In this document: piece by piece, positions 19,546 to 29,526 of the stretch
Numbering within the stretch: the stretch's first letter is position 1
How the letters are laid out: each line of letters begins with the position of its first letter
Assembly: GCA_905182555.1 (NCBI GenBank)
Contig: CAJJBX010000002.1
Coordinates: 82,614 to 146,613 of the forward strand
From: an uncultured Ilumatobacter sp.
Lineage (GTDB): Bacteria; Actinomycetota; Acidimicrobiia; Acidimicrobiales; Ilumatobacteraceae
DNA length: 64,000 bases
Reading direction: 5' to 3'
Program-made: the position numbers and the translations under genes
The notes under the pieces: generated by a model
Told to the model about the DNA's origin: nothing
Database searches by the model: none
What the model saw: only the letters and a program-made list of their open reading frames with translations

Positions 19546-20241
19546 ATGGCAACTCGTTTCGACGCAGTCTTGTTCGACGCAGGCGGCGTTCTCGTTCTAC
19601 CCGACCCAACGGTGCTCGCCCCGCTGCTCGCCTTCTACGGGGGTGAGATCACAATCGACGCACATCGTCGGGCGCACTACGCTGGTATGGCGGCCAAGTC
19701 GAGGGCAGGCTCCTCTGAAGGAGAATGGCTCATCTACGACGAGGCCTACGTCGCTGCAGTCGGGGTGCGTGATGGCGACATGGGTGAGGCTGCAGATGTT
19801 CTTAATCGGACTCGTACACCTGATTTGTGGCGATGGCCGATTCCTGAGACGGTCGCCGCGCTTGGGCGGCTCGCAGCAGCAGGCATACCAATGGGTGTTG
19901 TCTCGAATGCCAGCGGGCAGGTTGAAGGCTCGCTCAATCGCTCGGTATGTCAAGTCGGGCGTGGTGCCTTCATTCCCATGCGATGCATCGTTGACAGCCA
20001 GGTTGTCGGTGTCGAGAAGCCAGATCCACGGATCTTCGATTTTGCGCTGCCGTACTTTGCCGAGTTCGATCCCAAGCGGATTGCGTATGTCGGCGATTCT
20101 GTCGCGATGGACATTGTGTCATCACGCGCCGCAGGGTTGCATTCGATCCTGATCGACCCTTACGCCGATCACGACGGTGCTGATTTCGAGCGGATCAGCT
20201 CGGTTCAGGTGTTGGCTGACGAACTCGTGCGAACCGTCTGA
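19546..20241 (+). CDS. HAD-superfamily hydrolase
   Basis: 231 residues from ATG 19546. Motif I is FDAVLFDAGGVLVL. Here the second Asp of the usual DxD is Gly, as in DxGG(V/T) HAD members related to FCP1/Cof and some dehalogenase-like proteins. Motif II is VVSNASGQ, motif III Lys is in VEKPDPRIF, and motif IV is YVGDSVAMDI. It is probably a phosphatase of a small cytoplasmic phosphoester; no partner gene indicates the substrate. Confidence 0.85.
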   Translation: MATRFDAVLFDAGGVLVLPDPTVLAPLLAFYGGEITIDAHRRAHYAGMAAKSRAGSSEGEWLIYDEAYVAAVGVRDGDMGEAADVLNRTRTPDLWRWPIPETVAALGRLAAAGIPMGVVSNASGQVEGSLNRSVCQVGRGAFIPMRCIVDSQVVGVEKPDPRIFDFALPYFAEFDPKRIAYVGDSVAMDIVSSRAAGLHSILIDPYADHDGADFERISSVQVLADELVRTV

Positions 20242-20253
20242 TCAGGTGTCGAC

Positions 20254-20580
20254 CAGCGCTTGCCATTGACGAGGTCGGTGTTGCCCGAGCGGCAGCACGA
20301 TGTGGGGCCGGCCATCAGCTCATTCGCAGCAAGAAACATCGGACACCTCCGCGCATTGAACTTCGAGATGGCACTCGAGCCCGCCGATCTGGGCCGGACC
20401 TATCGGGCGGGTTGAGAAATTTAACGCCCGCATCAACGAGGCTGGCGACCAGTCGATCCATCTGTTGACTCGAGTGCGCTGCCAACCCCAACCACTGGTT
20501 CTCGGTGAGATAGGCAATCAGCTGGGCCGATTGGAATCGCCTCTTCGACGTGACGTGACTGGAGTGCTTGGCTGTGTGAG
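20254..20580 (-). pseudogene. Remnant of a low-specificity threonine aldolase
   Basis: Read leftward from about 20580: HSSHVTSKRRFQSAQLIAYLTENQWLGLAAHSSQQMDRLVASLVDAGVKFLNPP. This matches the pattern of the C-terminal domain of L-threonine aldolase (GGH..SK.RF.SAQ..AYL......LA.HAN). The N-terminal PLP domain is absent and the reading frame breaks after LNPP. It lies between the HAD gene and the CIA30 gene, and the rest of this 350-base gap shows nothing else. I regard it as a gene fragment. Confidence 0.5.
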
Positions 20581-20591
20581 CAAGTGCCCGG

Positions 20592-21430
20592 TTACTGGGT
20601 TGAGCAGGCGTCGATCCAGTCGATTTCGAGATTGAACGAGCCGTCGATGCCGTCGGAGATGATGATGCCGATTTCGACTGCCTGGTCGGGGTCAAAGCCA
20701 GGAGCGTCGAGCGGTTGGCCGAACACTGATGGGAGCAATTCGTTGTGCGACGTGATTGCTGTTTGCCATCTGTCGGCATCGGCTGGTCCGTTGATGGTGA
20801 GGTCAGCTCCGTGTGAGATGGACCTTCGGCCGGTTTGTGCAGTGTCTTGGAGGGTCAGTCCGTAAGTGCGTTCGTCGGAGCGGACACGCAACACGAGAGA
20901 ATCAGAGCCGGTGAGCTCATCGCCGGTCAGTTGCAACCGGACCGATGTGAAGCCGCCGCCTGCTGTCACGACGTCACCCCTAAAGCGCATTGCGGAGGCT
21001 ACTCGATAGCACCGCGGGAGCGTCCGCCCATGACGCCGTCGTTGACGACGGCCCAGCCCCCGTTCAAGTCGCTGTCATCAAAGTCGGTCAGCCGCCGGCA
21101 TGCGGCCGACGTTGTTGCAGGTGGACCAGCGACCGTGGCCGGTGGGGGATTGTCAGCCCTCGTTGATGGTGGCACTGCAATGGTGCTGGGTACTGCGATA
21201 GTGCTGGGTGCTGCGATGGTGCTGGCTACTGCGATAGTGCTGGCTACTGCGATAGTGCTGGGTGCTGCGATGGTGCGGGGTGCTGCATTGGTGCCGGCTG
21301 GTGCATTACTCCCGCAGCTGGCGATAGCCAACGCAATACCGGCGGTGCCGAGTACCTGTTGCAACGAACGACGGTGGCGGCCGCTTGCTAGCGATTGGCG
21401 GAGCGACGTGACGAAGTCAAATGGCTTCAT
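20592..21430 (-). CDS. CIA30-family lipoprotein, one frameshift
   Basis: The start at 21430 (MKPFDFVTSLRQSLASGRHRRSLQQVLGTAGIALAIASCGS) gives a twin-arginine-like signal with a lipobox (AIASCGS). A 42-residue linker built of seven six-residue repeats (TIAxxS) follows. Then comes a CIA30/NDUFAF1-like beta-sandwich: LTDFDDSDLNGGWAVVNDGVMGGRSRG, then RLQLTGDELTGSDSLVLRVRSDERTYGLTL. A frame change at about 21000, where a TAG interrupts, separates the two. In bacteria CIA30 proteins are uncharacterised carbohydrate-binding-like exported proteins. About 279 residues. Confidence 0.8.
21174..21299. repeat. Seven 18-bp tandem repeats coding the lipoprotein linker
   Basis: Seven consecutive 18-base units (ACTGCRATRGTGCTGGSY type) encode TIAxxS units on the minus strand. 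Later units diverge slightly. Length variation by slippage is expected here and would stay in frame. Confidence 0.85.
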
Positions 21431-21532
21431 AGGAAGTCTTCGGTGCGGAGCAGTGAAGGGATGCTGGATTCCATGTTGGCGCTGGAGTTGTTCGAGGCTG
21501 TTCGTTATCGTCCTCGCTGTGATACTAGTTTC

Positions 21533-22216
21533 ATGACGAAGCCAGCAACGAACGCCGAGGTCTATGCCGGGCTCCGCGCCGAGATGATTGCATTGGCGGA
21601 CAGCTTGTCTTGTGCGGAGGCCGATCTGAAGGTTCCACAGTCGCCCGACTGGTCGATCAGCGATGTGGTCGCTCACGTCGTCGGCATTGTCGACGATATT
21701 TTGTCCGACAACCTTGCCGCCATCGGAACCAACGAATGGACAGCTGTGCATGTCAGCACTCGCGCTGACAAGACGCTGAACGAAATCTGTGACGAATGGA
21801 GTCTGGCGGCCCCTCGGTTCGATGCGCTGGGCGATGCGAACCCGGTGTGGCCAATGCGAGCAGGGGCCGATCTGATCACGCATTATCACGACGTCAATCA
21901 GGCGTTGGGGCGACAAGGCAACCGCGACACGGCCGCCGTGCGCATGGGGCTCGAACGTTATGGACCGTTTTTCTGCGAACGTGCCAGAAATGCTGGCCTG
22001 CCCGTGGTGCGGGTCGATGCCGGTGAGCAGGTCTGGAAGTCTGGCGATGGTGAACCGGTAGCAGTTGTGACTGGATCGCCGTTCGATTTACTCCGGGCGT
22101 TCAGCGGAAGACGGAGCGTTGCGCAGATTCTGGCGATGAACTGGATCGGCGACGCCGAGCCTTACGTGAGCGTCGTGTCCCCGTACGGACTCCCCGACGA
22201 GGATGTCGTGGAGTAA
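21533..22216 (+). CDS. Maleylpyruvate isomerase-like (mycothiol-dependent, DinB fold) protein
   Basis: 227 residues from ATG 21533. The sequence LRAEMIALADSLS...VPQSPDWSISDVVAHVVGIVDDILS is the metal-binding N-terminal domain of mycothiol-dependent maleylpyruvate isomerase and of the TIGR03083 group (W..DVVAHV with a His ligand). A second His-rich segment, LITHYHDVNQALG, provides further ligands. Such proteins are widespread in actinobacteria and use mycothiol for isomerisation or detoxification; the substrate here is unknown. It diverges from the CIA30 gene across about 100 bases. Confidence 0.75.
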   Translation: MTKPATNAEVYAGLRAEMIALADSLSCAEADLKVPQSPDWSISDVVAHVVGIVDDILSDNLAAIGTNEWTAVHVSTRADKTLNEICDEWSLAAPRFDALGDANPVWPMRAGADLITHYHDVNQALGRQGNRDTAAVRMGLERYGPFFCERARNAGLPVVRVDAGEQVWKSGDGEPVAVVTGSPFDLLRAFSGRRSVAQILAMNWIGDAEPYVSVVSPYGLPDEDVVE

Positions 22217-22266
22217 GAGCATGTCGTCGAGTAAACGGGCGCCAGGCCCATGGCCGTCGCTGTATT

Positions 22267-23867
22267 TCAGTCTTGCTGACTGTCGGCGATCAACTGGCGG
22301 GCGATGACCTTCAGGCAGAGGGTCTCGTCGGCGCCCTCAAAGATACTGAGCACGCGGGCATCGACGAACAGACGACTGATCTCGTATTCCTCGGCGTAGC
22401 CCATGCCGCCGTGGATCTGCATTGACTCGCGAGTGACCCACTCGGCTGCCCGGCAGACGTAGGCCTTGACCATCGATGCCTCCATCTGGCCCTGGCCCTT
22501 GGCCATCAGGGTTGCCACGGCGTAACTGAACTGGCGGCCAGCCTGGGTGAGCACCGCGATGCGGCCAAGCTTGGCTCGGATCAGTTGGTAGTCGATGATC
22601 GACTCGCCGAACACCTTGCGGTTCTCGGCGGTGGACGCAATCCTAGGTTTGAAACAGCGCGGGCAGCGGTCTGTGGTTCTGATGCTTCTGAACTGCCGCG
22701 ATGAAAGCGGCGATTGGTTGTTTCCATCCCGACCTGGTTCTCGGCAGGCACCCACCAGTTTTCGAGCGCGATCTCGTAGGAGTGCATGCCGCGGTAGCCG
22801 ATCGTGTCGATCGGGCTTCCGGTCATCGTGCCGCCGGTCGGCTTGCCGTCGATATCCTGCGCAAAATCAAAGCCGTGAGCGTCGCCTCGGGGCTTGGGGA
22901 CAATGAAGAGGGACAAGCCCTTATGGGTCTTGGACCGGTCGGGATCGGTGCGGGCAAGCAGTGTAAGTACGTCGGCGCGGGCGCCGAATGTGCACCACGT
23001 CTTGACGCCGTTGATGACCCAGCCCGGTTCGCCGTTCGGACCCTCGGAGCGGGTCGCCATGACCTTGATGCCCGCAACGTCGGAGCCGTAGTCGGGCTCG
23101 GTGACTGCAACTGCAGGCATCACTTCAGCGGTTGCGAGGAGCGGCAACCACTTCTGCTTCTGCTCTTCTGTGCCGCCCTTGACGAGCGCACGAGTGAGGA
23201 TCTCAGGACGAGTAATCAGCGAGCCGCCGATACCCAAGCTGGCTATTGACAGTGCCTCGGTGGCCGCGACCATGGCGATGTATTCCTCGTCACCGCCTTC
23301 GGAATAGCCGCCGTACTCCGACGGAACGCTGAGGCCGAAGGCGCCGAGCTCGGCCATCCCGCTGATGATCTCTTCGGGCACGTCGGCGTTGGTGCGATGC
23401 ACATGCTCGGCGTGCGGTGCAATAACGTTTTGGGCAAAGGCACCAAACGTGTCGGCGACCATTTCCATGTCACTCGACAGATGGAGCGGTGCTGGCTGGT
23501 CGGCCAGCGACGCAAGGAACTCGGCGGCCCGGAACTGCGTCATGAAGGCATGCGCGTTGGCCAGGGGGTCTCGTTCAACACCCCAGTCGTCTTCGCGGCC
23601 AAGCACTCTGCTGGCCACGTCATGCAACATGTCGGCGGTGTAGGCGCAGCAGATTTTTGCTTCAACCTCACCCTTATTGCCGTAGTCGATCAGCGACTTC
23701 GCCGTTGCCACCGCTGAAGCAGCGTGGGCAATCTCGTAGGCCAGCACCTGATGAACGTCTGGGCCACCTTCAAGTGAGGCGAGTCGTCGGACGGCTTTGC
23801 CGATCACGCGATCGGCGAGATCAATGGCATCAGCGCATGCAGGCAGGTCAGGAGTAGCAATTCCCAT
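22267..23867 (-). CDS. Acyl-CoA dehydrogenase, frameshifted near 22650
   Basis: The start at 23867 (MGIATPDLPACADAIDLADRVIGKAVRRL) leads an N-terminal extension. The standard fold begins at MEMVADTFGAFAQNVIAPHAEHVHRTNADVPEEI, with the FAD/substrate stretch AVTEPDYGSDVAGIKVMATR. The C-terminal part ENRKVFGESIIDYQLIRAKLGRI...ESMQIHGGMGYAEEYEISRLFVDARVLSIFEGADETL carries the catalytic-type Glu (EGADE). The 22650-22740 stretch is poorly conserved and the frame changes there, so more than one indel is likely. The whole is about 530 residues. It oxidises an acyl-CoA of unknown chain type with FAD. Divergent from LOG. Confidence 0.82.
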
Positions 23868-23934
23868 AAAGATCGAGAATACCTGGGGGCAACAGAGTCG
23901 TTCACAATCGTACGGCCATGCCAACCTGTGACTC

Positions 23935-24522
23935 GTGTCAAACATTTGTGTGTACTGCGGGTCGAGTAGCGGAACTGACGGGGCGTTCGCCCTGATGGCT
24001 GAAGCGCTCGGAAGCGCCATTGCCGAGGCGGGGCACCATCTGGTTTACGGCGGCGGCAACGTCGGCCTCATGGGCATTGTTGCCAATGCCGTCCTTGCTG
24101 GCGGAGGTGACGTGATCGGCGTGATCACTGAGCAACTGCTGGCGCTCGAAGTCGGGCACGACGGGCTCACGGAGTTAGAAGTATTGCCGGACATGCACGC
24201 ACGTAAGGCCCGAATGGCCGAGCTCGCGGACGGCATCGTGGTTCTTCCGGGCGGATTTGGAACGTATGAGGAAGCGTTCGAAGTGCTCACTTGGAATCAG
24301 CTCGGCATCATTAGTACGCCGGTCGTCTTCCTTGACGTCACGTTGGGTCACGCTGCAGCGAGCTTTTACGACCCGTTATTCGAGTTCATTGCGGGGGCAA
24401 CCGCTGCTGGCTTCATGAAGCCGCAGCACGGCGGACTCGCTCAGCGCGCTGCGACACCCGCCGAGGCGGTATCGATCGCAGCCGGCCCCGCCCCCGACTT
24501 CACCCGGAAATGGGTTGGCTGA
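23935..24522 (+). CDS. LOG family phosphoribohydrolase
   Basis: 195 residues from GTG 23935. ICVYCGSSSGTDGAF at the start and the signature VVLPGGFGTYEEAFEVLTWNQLG are diagnostic of LONELY GUY-type proteins. These hydrolyse cytokinin nucleoside monophosphates or, more generally, nucleotide 5'-monophosphates to free base plus ribose phosphate. In free-living bacteria they are probably nucleotide-salvage or housekeeping enzymes. Start-to-start distance to the divergent acyl-CoA dehydrogenase is only 68 bases. Confidence 0.9.
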   Translation: MSNICVYCGSSSGTDGAFALMAEALGSAIAEAGHHLVYGGGNVGLMGIVANAVLAGGGDVIGVITEQLLALEVGHDGLTELEVLPDMHARKARMAELADGIVVLPGGFGTYEEAFEVLTWNQLGIISTPVVFLDVTLGHAAASFYDPLFEFIAGATAAGFMKPQHGGLAQRAATPAEAVSIAAGPAPDFTRKWVG

Positions 24523-25208
24523 ACAGCGCACCACCTGAACGCCGAGCCAGCAAGCGCGTCATTATCGTTTCCGTACGGCTCGAACAGCAGCGCATGCCCA
24601 CCCGCTCCCATCACGTTGATCGCTGCTGCATGCACGTCTGCAGACGGTGAGGTTTCGAACGACAATTCGAATGTCTTGAACGGCTTTACCAACTGCACAG
24701 ACGATCCAGCCCGTCCGGCTGCCGACGAACAACGTGCTGCTGCCGACGATGTGGCTGATCAGTCTTGGTGCTTTACTGATTTTCTGATTGCGCCAACGCG
24801 ATGCATTGGGATCACGCCAGCGGTTGATCCACTCGTCATTGGCCCCGCAGCAGGTGCTGCGCCGATTGTGGTGATTGTGGTGATCGTGGTGATCGTGGTG
24901 ATCGTGGTGATCGGTAATTTTGGTGACCCGGCCAGACAATGCGAACGCCGACTTCTTGGTGCCGGAATCGGAGTCCGAACTTGGCCAGATTCTGGTTTTC
25001 CCAAGCCTTCAAGGAGTGTCCCTGGCCTGGTCAGCGCTACTGCTGGAGCTGTAGGCGCCGAGATTTCGCGGGCAGTTCGCGGGCAGTTCGCGGCGGTCGT
25101 CCACAGCTGAGTGGGGTCGTCCACAGGCTGTCCACATGGTCAGCCACATCAAACCCACACGGTTTCCCGTCTTGTTACTCACAGGCAATCTGGCGCACAG
25201 TGGAAGTC
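24523..25208. other. Long stretch without a confident gene
   Basis: About 690 bases. The minus-strand segment 24540-24700 reads QLVKPFKTFELSFETSPSADVHAAAINVMGAGGHALLFEPYG, which looks protein-like but has no clear start and runs into LOG. The 9-bp tandem repeat at 24864 reads as DHH units on the minus strand and VVI units on the plus strand; neither frame looks like a known protein. This is possibly a decayed or frameshifted small secreted protein. Confidence 0.4.
24864..24914. repeat. 9-bp tandem repeat, about 5.7 copies
   Basis: Units GATTGTGGT, GATTGTGGT, GATCGTGGT, GATCGTGGT, GATCGTGGT, then a partial unit. In one minus-strand frame it would encode (DHH)n, a possible metal-binding run. 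It is unclear whether it is coding. Confidence 0.85.
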
Positions 25209-25490
25209 ATGGCCAGCCCACTGCTCTCCAGCGCCCGAATTGAGCGTGCTTCGCACAATCGTCGGCATCGCTCGACGTTGCGACAACTTGATCGTCGGCG
25301 GCTCGAACGTGTCGGCTGGCGCACCACGCTGGAGTTCAGGGAGAATCACAGCCGGTCGCTCGAGGGCCGATTGCTCGCAACAGAGTCGATGTGGGTGGCT
25401 GAAGCCGAGTTCGAGGGACGAGTAATCGCCGCCATCGAACATTCTGAATCACGTGCGTGGGCGCGGTTGGCAAGTATCGCGAGCGCCTGA
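25209..25490 (+). CDS. Hypothetical protein, 93 residues
   Basis: Starts at ATG 25209: MASPLLSSARIERASHNRRHRSTLRQLDRRRLERVGWRTTLEFRENHSRSLEGRLLATESMWVAEAEFEGRVIAAIEHSESRAWARLA. The N-terminal half is strongly basic and the C-terminal half is mixed helical. No family recognised. It lies 54 bases ahead of the nrdA promoter on the same strand. The amino-acid composition and clean reading make it plausible but not certain. Confidence 0.45.
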   Translation: MASPLLSSARIERASHNRRHRSTLRQLDRRRLERVGWRTTLEFRENHSRSLEGRLLATESMWVAEAEFEGRVIAAIEHSESRAWARLASIASA

Positions 25491-25543
25491 GCAGGGGATT
25501 CGCGACATGGCAACGGAATCACAGATGTTTTGTGCCGCTACCG

Positions 25544-25573
25544 TTGACATCTGCGTAGTTTCACTGCTGTAAT
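25544..25573 (+). promoter_or_regulatory. nrdA: Probable nrdAB promoter
   Basis: A consensus -35 TTGACA (25544-25549), an 18-base spacer and TGTAAT (25568-25573) as -10. Two NrdR-like boxes follow at 25587 and 25629, so the leader before nrdA (ATG/GTG at 25764) is about 180 bases. Confidence 0.6.
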
Positions 25574-25586
25574 TACCTACTCGTCA

Positions 25587-25644
25587 CCACGACATGTGGT
25601 GTCGGTGTGGCCCTTTCGAAACCTTGAGCCACGACATCTGGTGC
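25587..25644. promoter_or_regulatory. Two NrdR-like boxes
   Basis: CCACGACATGTGGTGT (25587-25602) and CCACGACATCTGGTGC (25629-25644) match at 14 of 16 positions. Each is an imperfect dyad with the CTACAT/GTGGTG flavour of actinobacterial NrdR boxes. Their starts are 42 bases apart, four helical turns. NrdR represses ribonucleotide reductase genes when dATP is high. Position just after the promoter fits repression. The second box runs into a GGTGCC/GGCACC hairpin. Confidence 0.6.
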
Positions 25645-25763
25645 CTTTGGCACCTGGGCGACAAATTAACGAACCGGTCAATGAATGCAAAATTGGCCTC
25701 GAAATACGTAAGAGATAACGACGGAATACGACAAACGCAGATGATGACGAGACGGAGCGACCG

Positions 25764-28352
25764 GTGACACTGATTGACGGCAATGTTGGGAACCAGGCAA
25801 CGGCAGATGACACCGGAGAGTTACGCGCTCCGACGTTGACCGACGCTGCGAGGTCGGCTCCGGTGGGCCAGGCCGAAGCAAGTGGCGGCGCTCCGGGTGG
25901 CGGCATGCGCGTGATGAAGCGCAACGGCCAGCTTGAAGCGGTCGACCTGAACAAGATTGTCCACGCCATTGCGCGGGCGTCGGAAGGGCTGCTCGGTGTC
26001 GATCCAATGCGTGTTGCTACACGGACGATCTCGGCACTTGCTGACGGCGCAACAACGTAATCTACCAAAACCTTCTGGCGCAAAAAGGCCTCATCGTCGA
26101 AGAGCCCGCTCTCCAAGTTGGCGGCACGCCTCCTGGCCACGGTGGTTGACAAAGAAGTCCGCAACCAAAACATCCCGTGGTTCTCTGAGTCGATCAAGGT
26201 CGCTCACGAGCAAGGCATTGTTTCCGACGAGGTACTCGCATTCGTCGATGCCAACGCTCCCGAACTCAACGCTGCCATCAACTCTGACCGTGACCGCTTG
26301 TTCGAGTTCTTCGGCCTCCGTACGGTCTATGACCGGTACCTACTCCGTCACCCCGAGCGCCGTGACGTCATCGAGACGCCGCAGTACTTCATGCTCCGTG
26401 TGGCGTGTGGGCTCGTTGCTGGTGACGCCAAGAGCGGCGAGCTGCCCGGCGGCGTCGACGCTGCGGTCAAGTTCTATGACCTGATGTCGTCGCTGGCCTA
26501 CCTGCCGTCAAGCCCGACGCTGTTCAACTCTGGCACCACGCACAGCCAAATGTCGAGCTGCTACCTGCTTGACTCACCCGAAGACAGCCTTGAGGGCATC
26601 TACAAGCGCTACACCGATATCGCCAAGCTTTCGAAGTTTGCCGGCGGCATCGGCGTCGCCTGGCACCGGGTGCGTGCAAAGAACAGCTTGATCCAGGGCA
26701 CCAATGGCCTGTCCAACGGCATCGTCCCGTGGCTCCGCACCCTCGATTCGTCTGTCGCTGCGGTCAATCAGGGTGGCCGCCGTAAGGGCGCCGCCTGCGT
26801 GTATCTCGAATCGTGGCATGCCGACGTCGAGGATTTCCTCGAGCTGCGTGACAACACCGGCGACCACGCTCGCCGTACCCACAACTTGAACATCGCCAAC
26901 TGGGTTCCCGACCTCTTCATGGAGCGCGTCGAGAAAGACTGGCAGTGGAGCCTCTTCGATCCGAAGAAGGTCCCCAACCTGACCGATAAGTTCGGCGAAG
27001 ATTTTGAGCGGGCCTACACCGCTGCCGAAGAAGCCGGTCTTTTCGAAAAGCAGGTCTCGGCGCGCTCGCTGTATACGAAGATGATGCGAACCCTCGCCCA
27101 GACCGGCAACGGCTGGATGACGTTCAAAGATGCTTCCAACGAGAAGTGCAACCAAACCGGTGCCCTCAACGACGACGGTTCACCACGTGTTGTGCACCTG
27201 TCCAACCTATGCACCGAAATCCTCGAGGTCACCGACCAAGACAACACGGCTGTCTGCAACCTCGGTTCGCTCAACTTGGGCAGCTTCGTCGGTACTGGAG
27301 CCAACGGTGGCGACGAGTTCGACTTCGAGCGCCTCGGTCAGGTTGTGCGCCAGGTCGTTCCGTTCCTCGACCGTGTCATTGACATCAACTACTACCCGAC
27401 GCCCGAAGCCGAATACTCGAACAACAAGTGGCGCCCCGTGGGCCTCGGCATGATGGGCTTGCAAGACGTCTTCTTCAAGAAGGGTCTGCCGTTTGATTCG
27501 TCTGAGGCAAGGGAACTCAGCAAGCGGATCAGCGCGCATATCTACTTCCATGCTCTGTGGGCGTCCACCGAACTCGCCGTCGAAAACGGCCCGCACGAGT
27601 CGTTCTCTGGCACTCGTGCAGCGCAGGGCGACCTGCAGTTCGACCTGTGGGACCTCGGCGGTCGTAAGAGTGGCGTTCCCGTCGTTCCGCCAGCCGAGCT
27701 CGACTGGGACACATTGCGGGGCCGTGTCAAAGAGCACGGCCTGCGCAACAGCCTGCTCATCGCTATTGCGCCGACGGCAACGATTGCTTCGATCGCCGGC
27801 TGCTACGAGTGCATCGAGCCGCAGCTGTCCAACCTGTTCAAGCGTGAAACCCTGTCGGGCGAGTTCATGCAGATCAACCGCTATCTCGTCACCGAACTGC
27901 AGCGCCGTGGACTGTGGGACGAGGAGATGATCAACGAGATCAAGCAGGCCGAGGGCTCGGTACAAAACGTCGATCGCATCCCCGTCGAGTTGCGTGAGGT
28001 TTACCGCACGTCCTGGGAGATCCCGATGCGCCAGCTGATCGACATGGGTGCCGAACGAGGCGCCTTCATCGATCAGAGCCAGTCGCTCAACCTCTTCATG
28101 GAAACGCCGACTATCGGCAAGCTTTCTTCGATGTACCTCCACGCATGGAAATCCGGTCTCAAGACGACCTACTACCTGCGCAGTCGTCCGGCCACCAAGA
28201 TCAACAAGTCGACCTCGGCCGCAGCCAAGGCCACCACACCGCCGAATGGTGGCGGTGGTGCTCCCGAGCCAACCCAATCAAAATCTTTCACCGATGAGGA
28301 AGCGCTTTCATGCAGCCTCGAGAACCCCGAATCCTGCGAGGCATGCACCTGA
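25764..28352 (+). CDS. nrdA: Ribonucleoside-diphosphate reductase alpha subunit, class I
   Basis: Reduces ribonucleotides to deoxyribonucleotides with NrdB. An ATP-cone regulatory domain (MRVMKRNGQLEAVDLNKIVHAIARA) is followed by the ten-stranded barrel. The first redox Cys is in SQMSSCYLL, the catalytic N-x-C-x-E is in LSNLCTEI, the second redox Cys is in NTAVCNLGSLNL, and the tail CxxC is in ENPESCEACT. A TAA at 26058 interrupts the cone. Between 26050 and 26112 the next frame reads VIYQNLLAQKGLIVEEPAL before SKLAARLLATVV resumes, so two compensating indels explain it. About 862 residues. The stop codon overlaps the nrdB start (TGATG). Confidence 0.93.
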
Positions 28353-29441
28353 TGGCACTCATTGACCCGATCACATCCAACGACTACGACGACCTTCGCT
28401 GCGCCGAGCACACCGACCGCAGCGCCGGTCGCTCGACAGCGGAACATTCTTGATCCGGGCTTCGACCTGACGCTCCGGCCGATGCGATACCCGCAGTTCT
28501 TTGACATGTACAAAGACGCAATCAAGAACACGTGGACGGTCGACGAGATTGACTTCTCCGACGACTTGGTCGACCTCGACCGCAAGTTGTTGCCAGCCGA
28601 GAAACACATGGTCAGCCGTTTGGTCGCGTTCTTCGCCACCGGCGACTCCATCGTGTCGAACAACCTGGTGCTCAACCTGTACAGCCACATCAACAGCCCC
28701 GAAGCGCGGATGTTCCTGTCGCGCCAGCTGTACGAAGAGGCCTTGCATGTCCAGTTCTACTTGACCCTTCTCGATAACTACATCCCAGACATGAAGGAAC
28801 GCGAAGCTGCGTTTGCTGCAGTCGAGAACATTCCGTCGATCAAGGCCAAGGCCGACTTCTGCTTCAAGTGGATGGATCAGATCCAAGAGATCGACAGGAT
28901 CGAAACACCGGAGCATCGCAAGCAGTTCTTGTTGAACCTGATCTGCTTCGCCACCTGCATCGAAGGCCTGTTCTTCTTCGCAGCGTTCGCCTACGTTTAC
29001 TTCTTGCGCTCGAAGGGCTTACTCAACGGCCTGGCCGACGGCACCAACTGGGTGTTCCGTGACGAATCGTGTCACATGAACTTCGCTCTTGAAGTCGTCA
29101 ACACGGTCCGGGTCGAAGAGCCCGAACTGTTCGACGCTCAACTTGAGTCCGATATCCGCGAGATGATCAGCGAAGCCGTCGAGTGCGAGTACTTGTTTGC
29201 TGCCGACGTCCTTGTCGAAGGCGTACCGGGTATGAGCCTTGGCGACACCCGCGAGTACCTCCAGTACGTGGCAGACACCCGCCTCGCCCTGCTCGGCTAC
29301 AGCGCCGAGTTCGGGTCGAAGAACCCGTTCAGCTTCATGGAACTGCAAGATGTGCAGGGCCTGTCGAACTTCTTCGAGCGCACCGTATCGAGCTACCAAA
29401 CCGGCATCGAAGGCGAAGTCGGCTTCGACGAAGAGTTCTAA
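28352..29441 (+). CDS. nrdB: Ribonucleoside-diphosphate reductase beta subunit, class I
   Basis: Supplies the radical for NrdA. ATG 28352 overlaps the nrdA stop and would give translational coupling, but its frame closes after about 33 codons. The conserved protein (RNILDPGFDLTLRPMRYPQFFDMYKDA) is in another frame that opens at TTG 28362, so an indel within 28362-28440 is likely. Di-iron ligands are visible in RQLYEEALHVQFY, ATCIEGLFFFAAF and RDESCHMNFAL. The Tyr four residues after the helix His (H-V-Q-F-Y) matches the radical-bearing position of class Ia NrdB. About 360 residues. Confidence 0.92.
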
Positions 29442-29447
29442 GTATCA

Positions 29448-29477
29448 GCAGTACAGAGGGGCTCTGCTCTGTACTGC
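29448..29477 (+). terminator. Hairpin after nrdB
   Basis: GCAGTACAGAG (29448-29458) pairs perfectly with CTCTGTACTGC (29467-29477) around an 8-base loop, seven bases after the nrdB stop. No T-run follows, so termination efficiency is uncertain; mRNA stabilisation is an alternative. Confidence 0.6.
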
Positions 29478-29526
29478 GATGCCTTGAACGTTCGTTTGCG
29501 AGGCTGTGCTTGGCTACGTTGCTGAC

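Noticed and set aside
24864..24914. The 9-bp tandem as an origin or iteron array
   Set aside because: Too few and too short, with no AT-rich unwinding region and no replication gene nearby.
24562..24939. A (DHH)n-containing minus-strand gene
   Set aside because: Apart from the repeat, the translation has odd composition and no domain, and the start is not supported. Left as an unassigned region.
25091..25140. Repeated GTCCACA words as DnaA boxes of an origin
   Set aside because: Only two or three loose matches, no AT-rich element and no dnaA/dnaN nearby.
26058..26060. A real nonsense codon in nrdA
   Set aside because: The neighbouring frame carries the missing ATP-cone residues (LIVEEPAL before SKLAARLL) and the original frame resumes afterwards. 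An essential gene is unlikely to be broken here.
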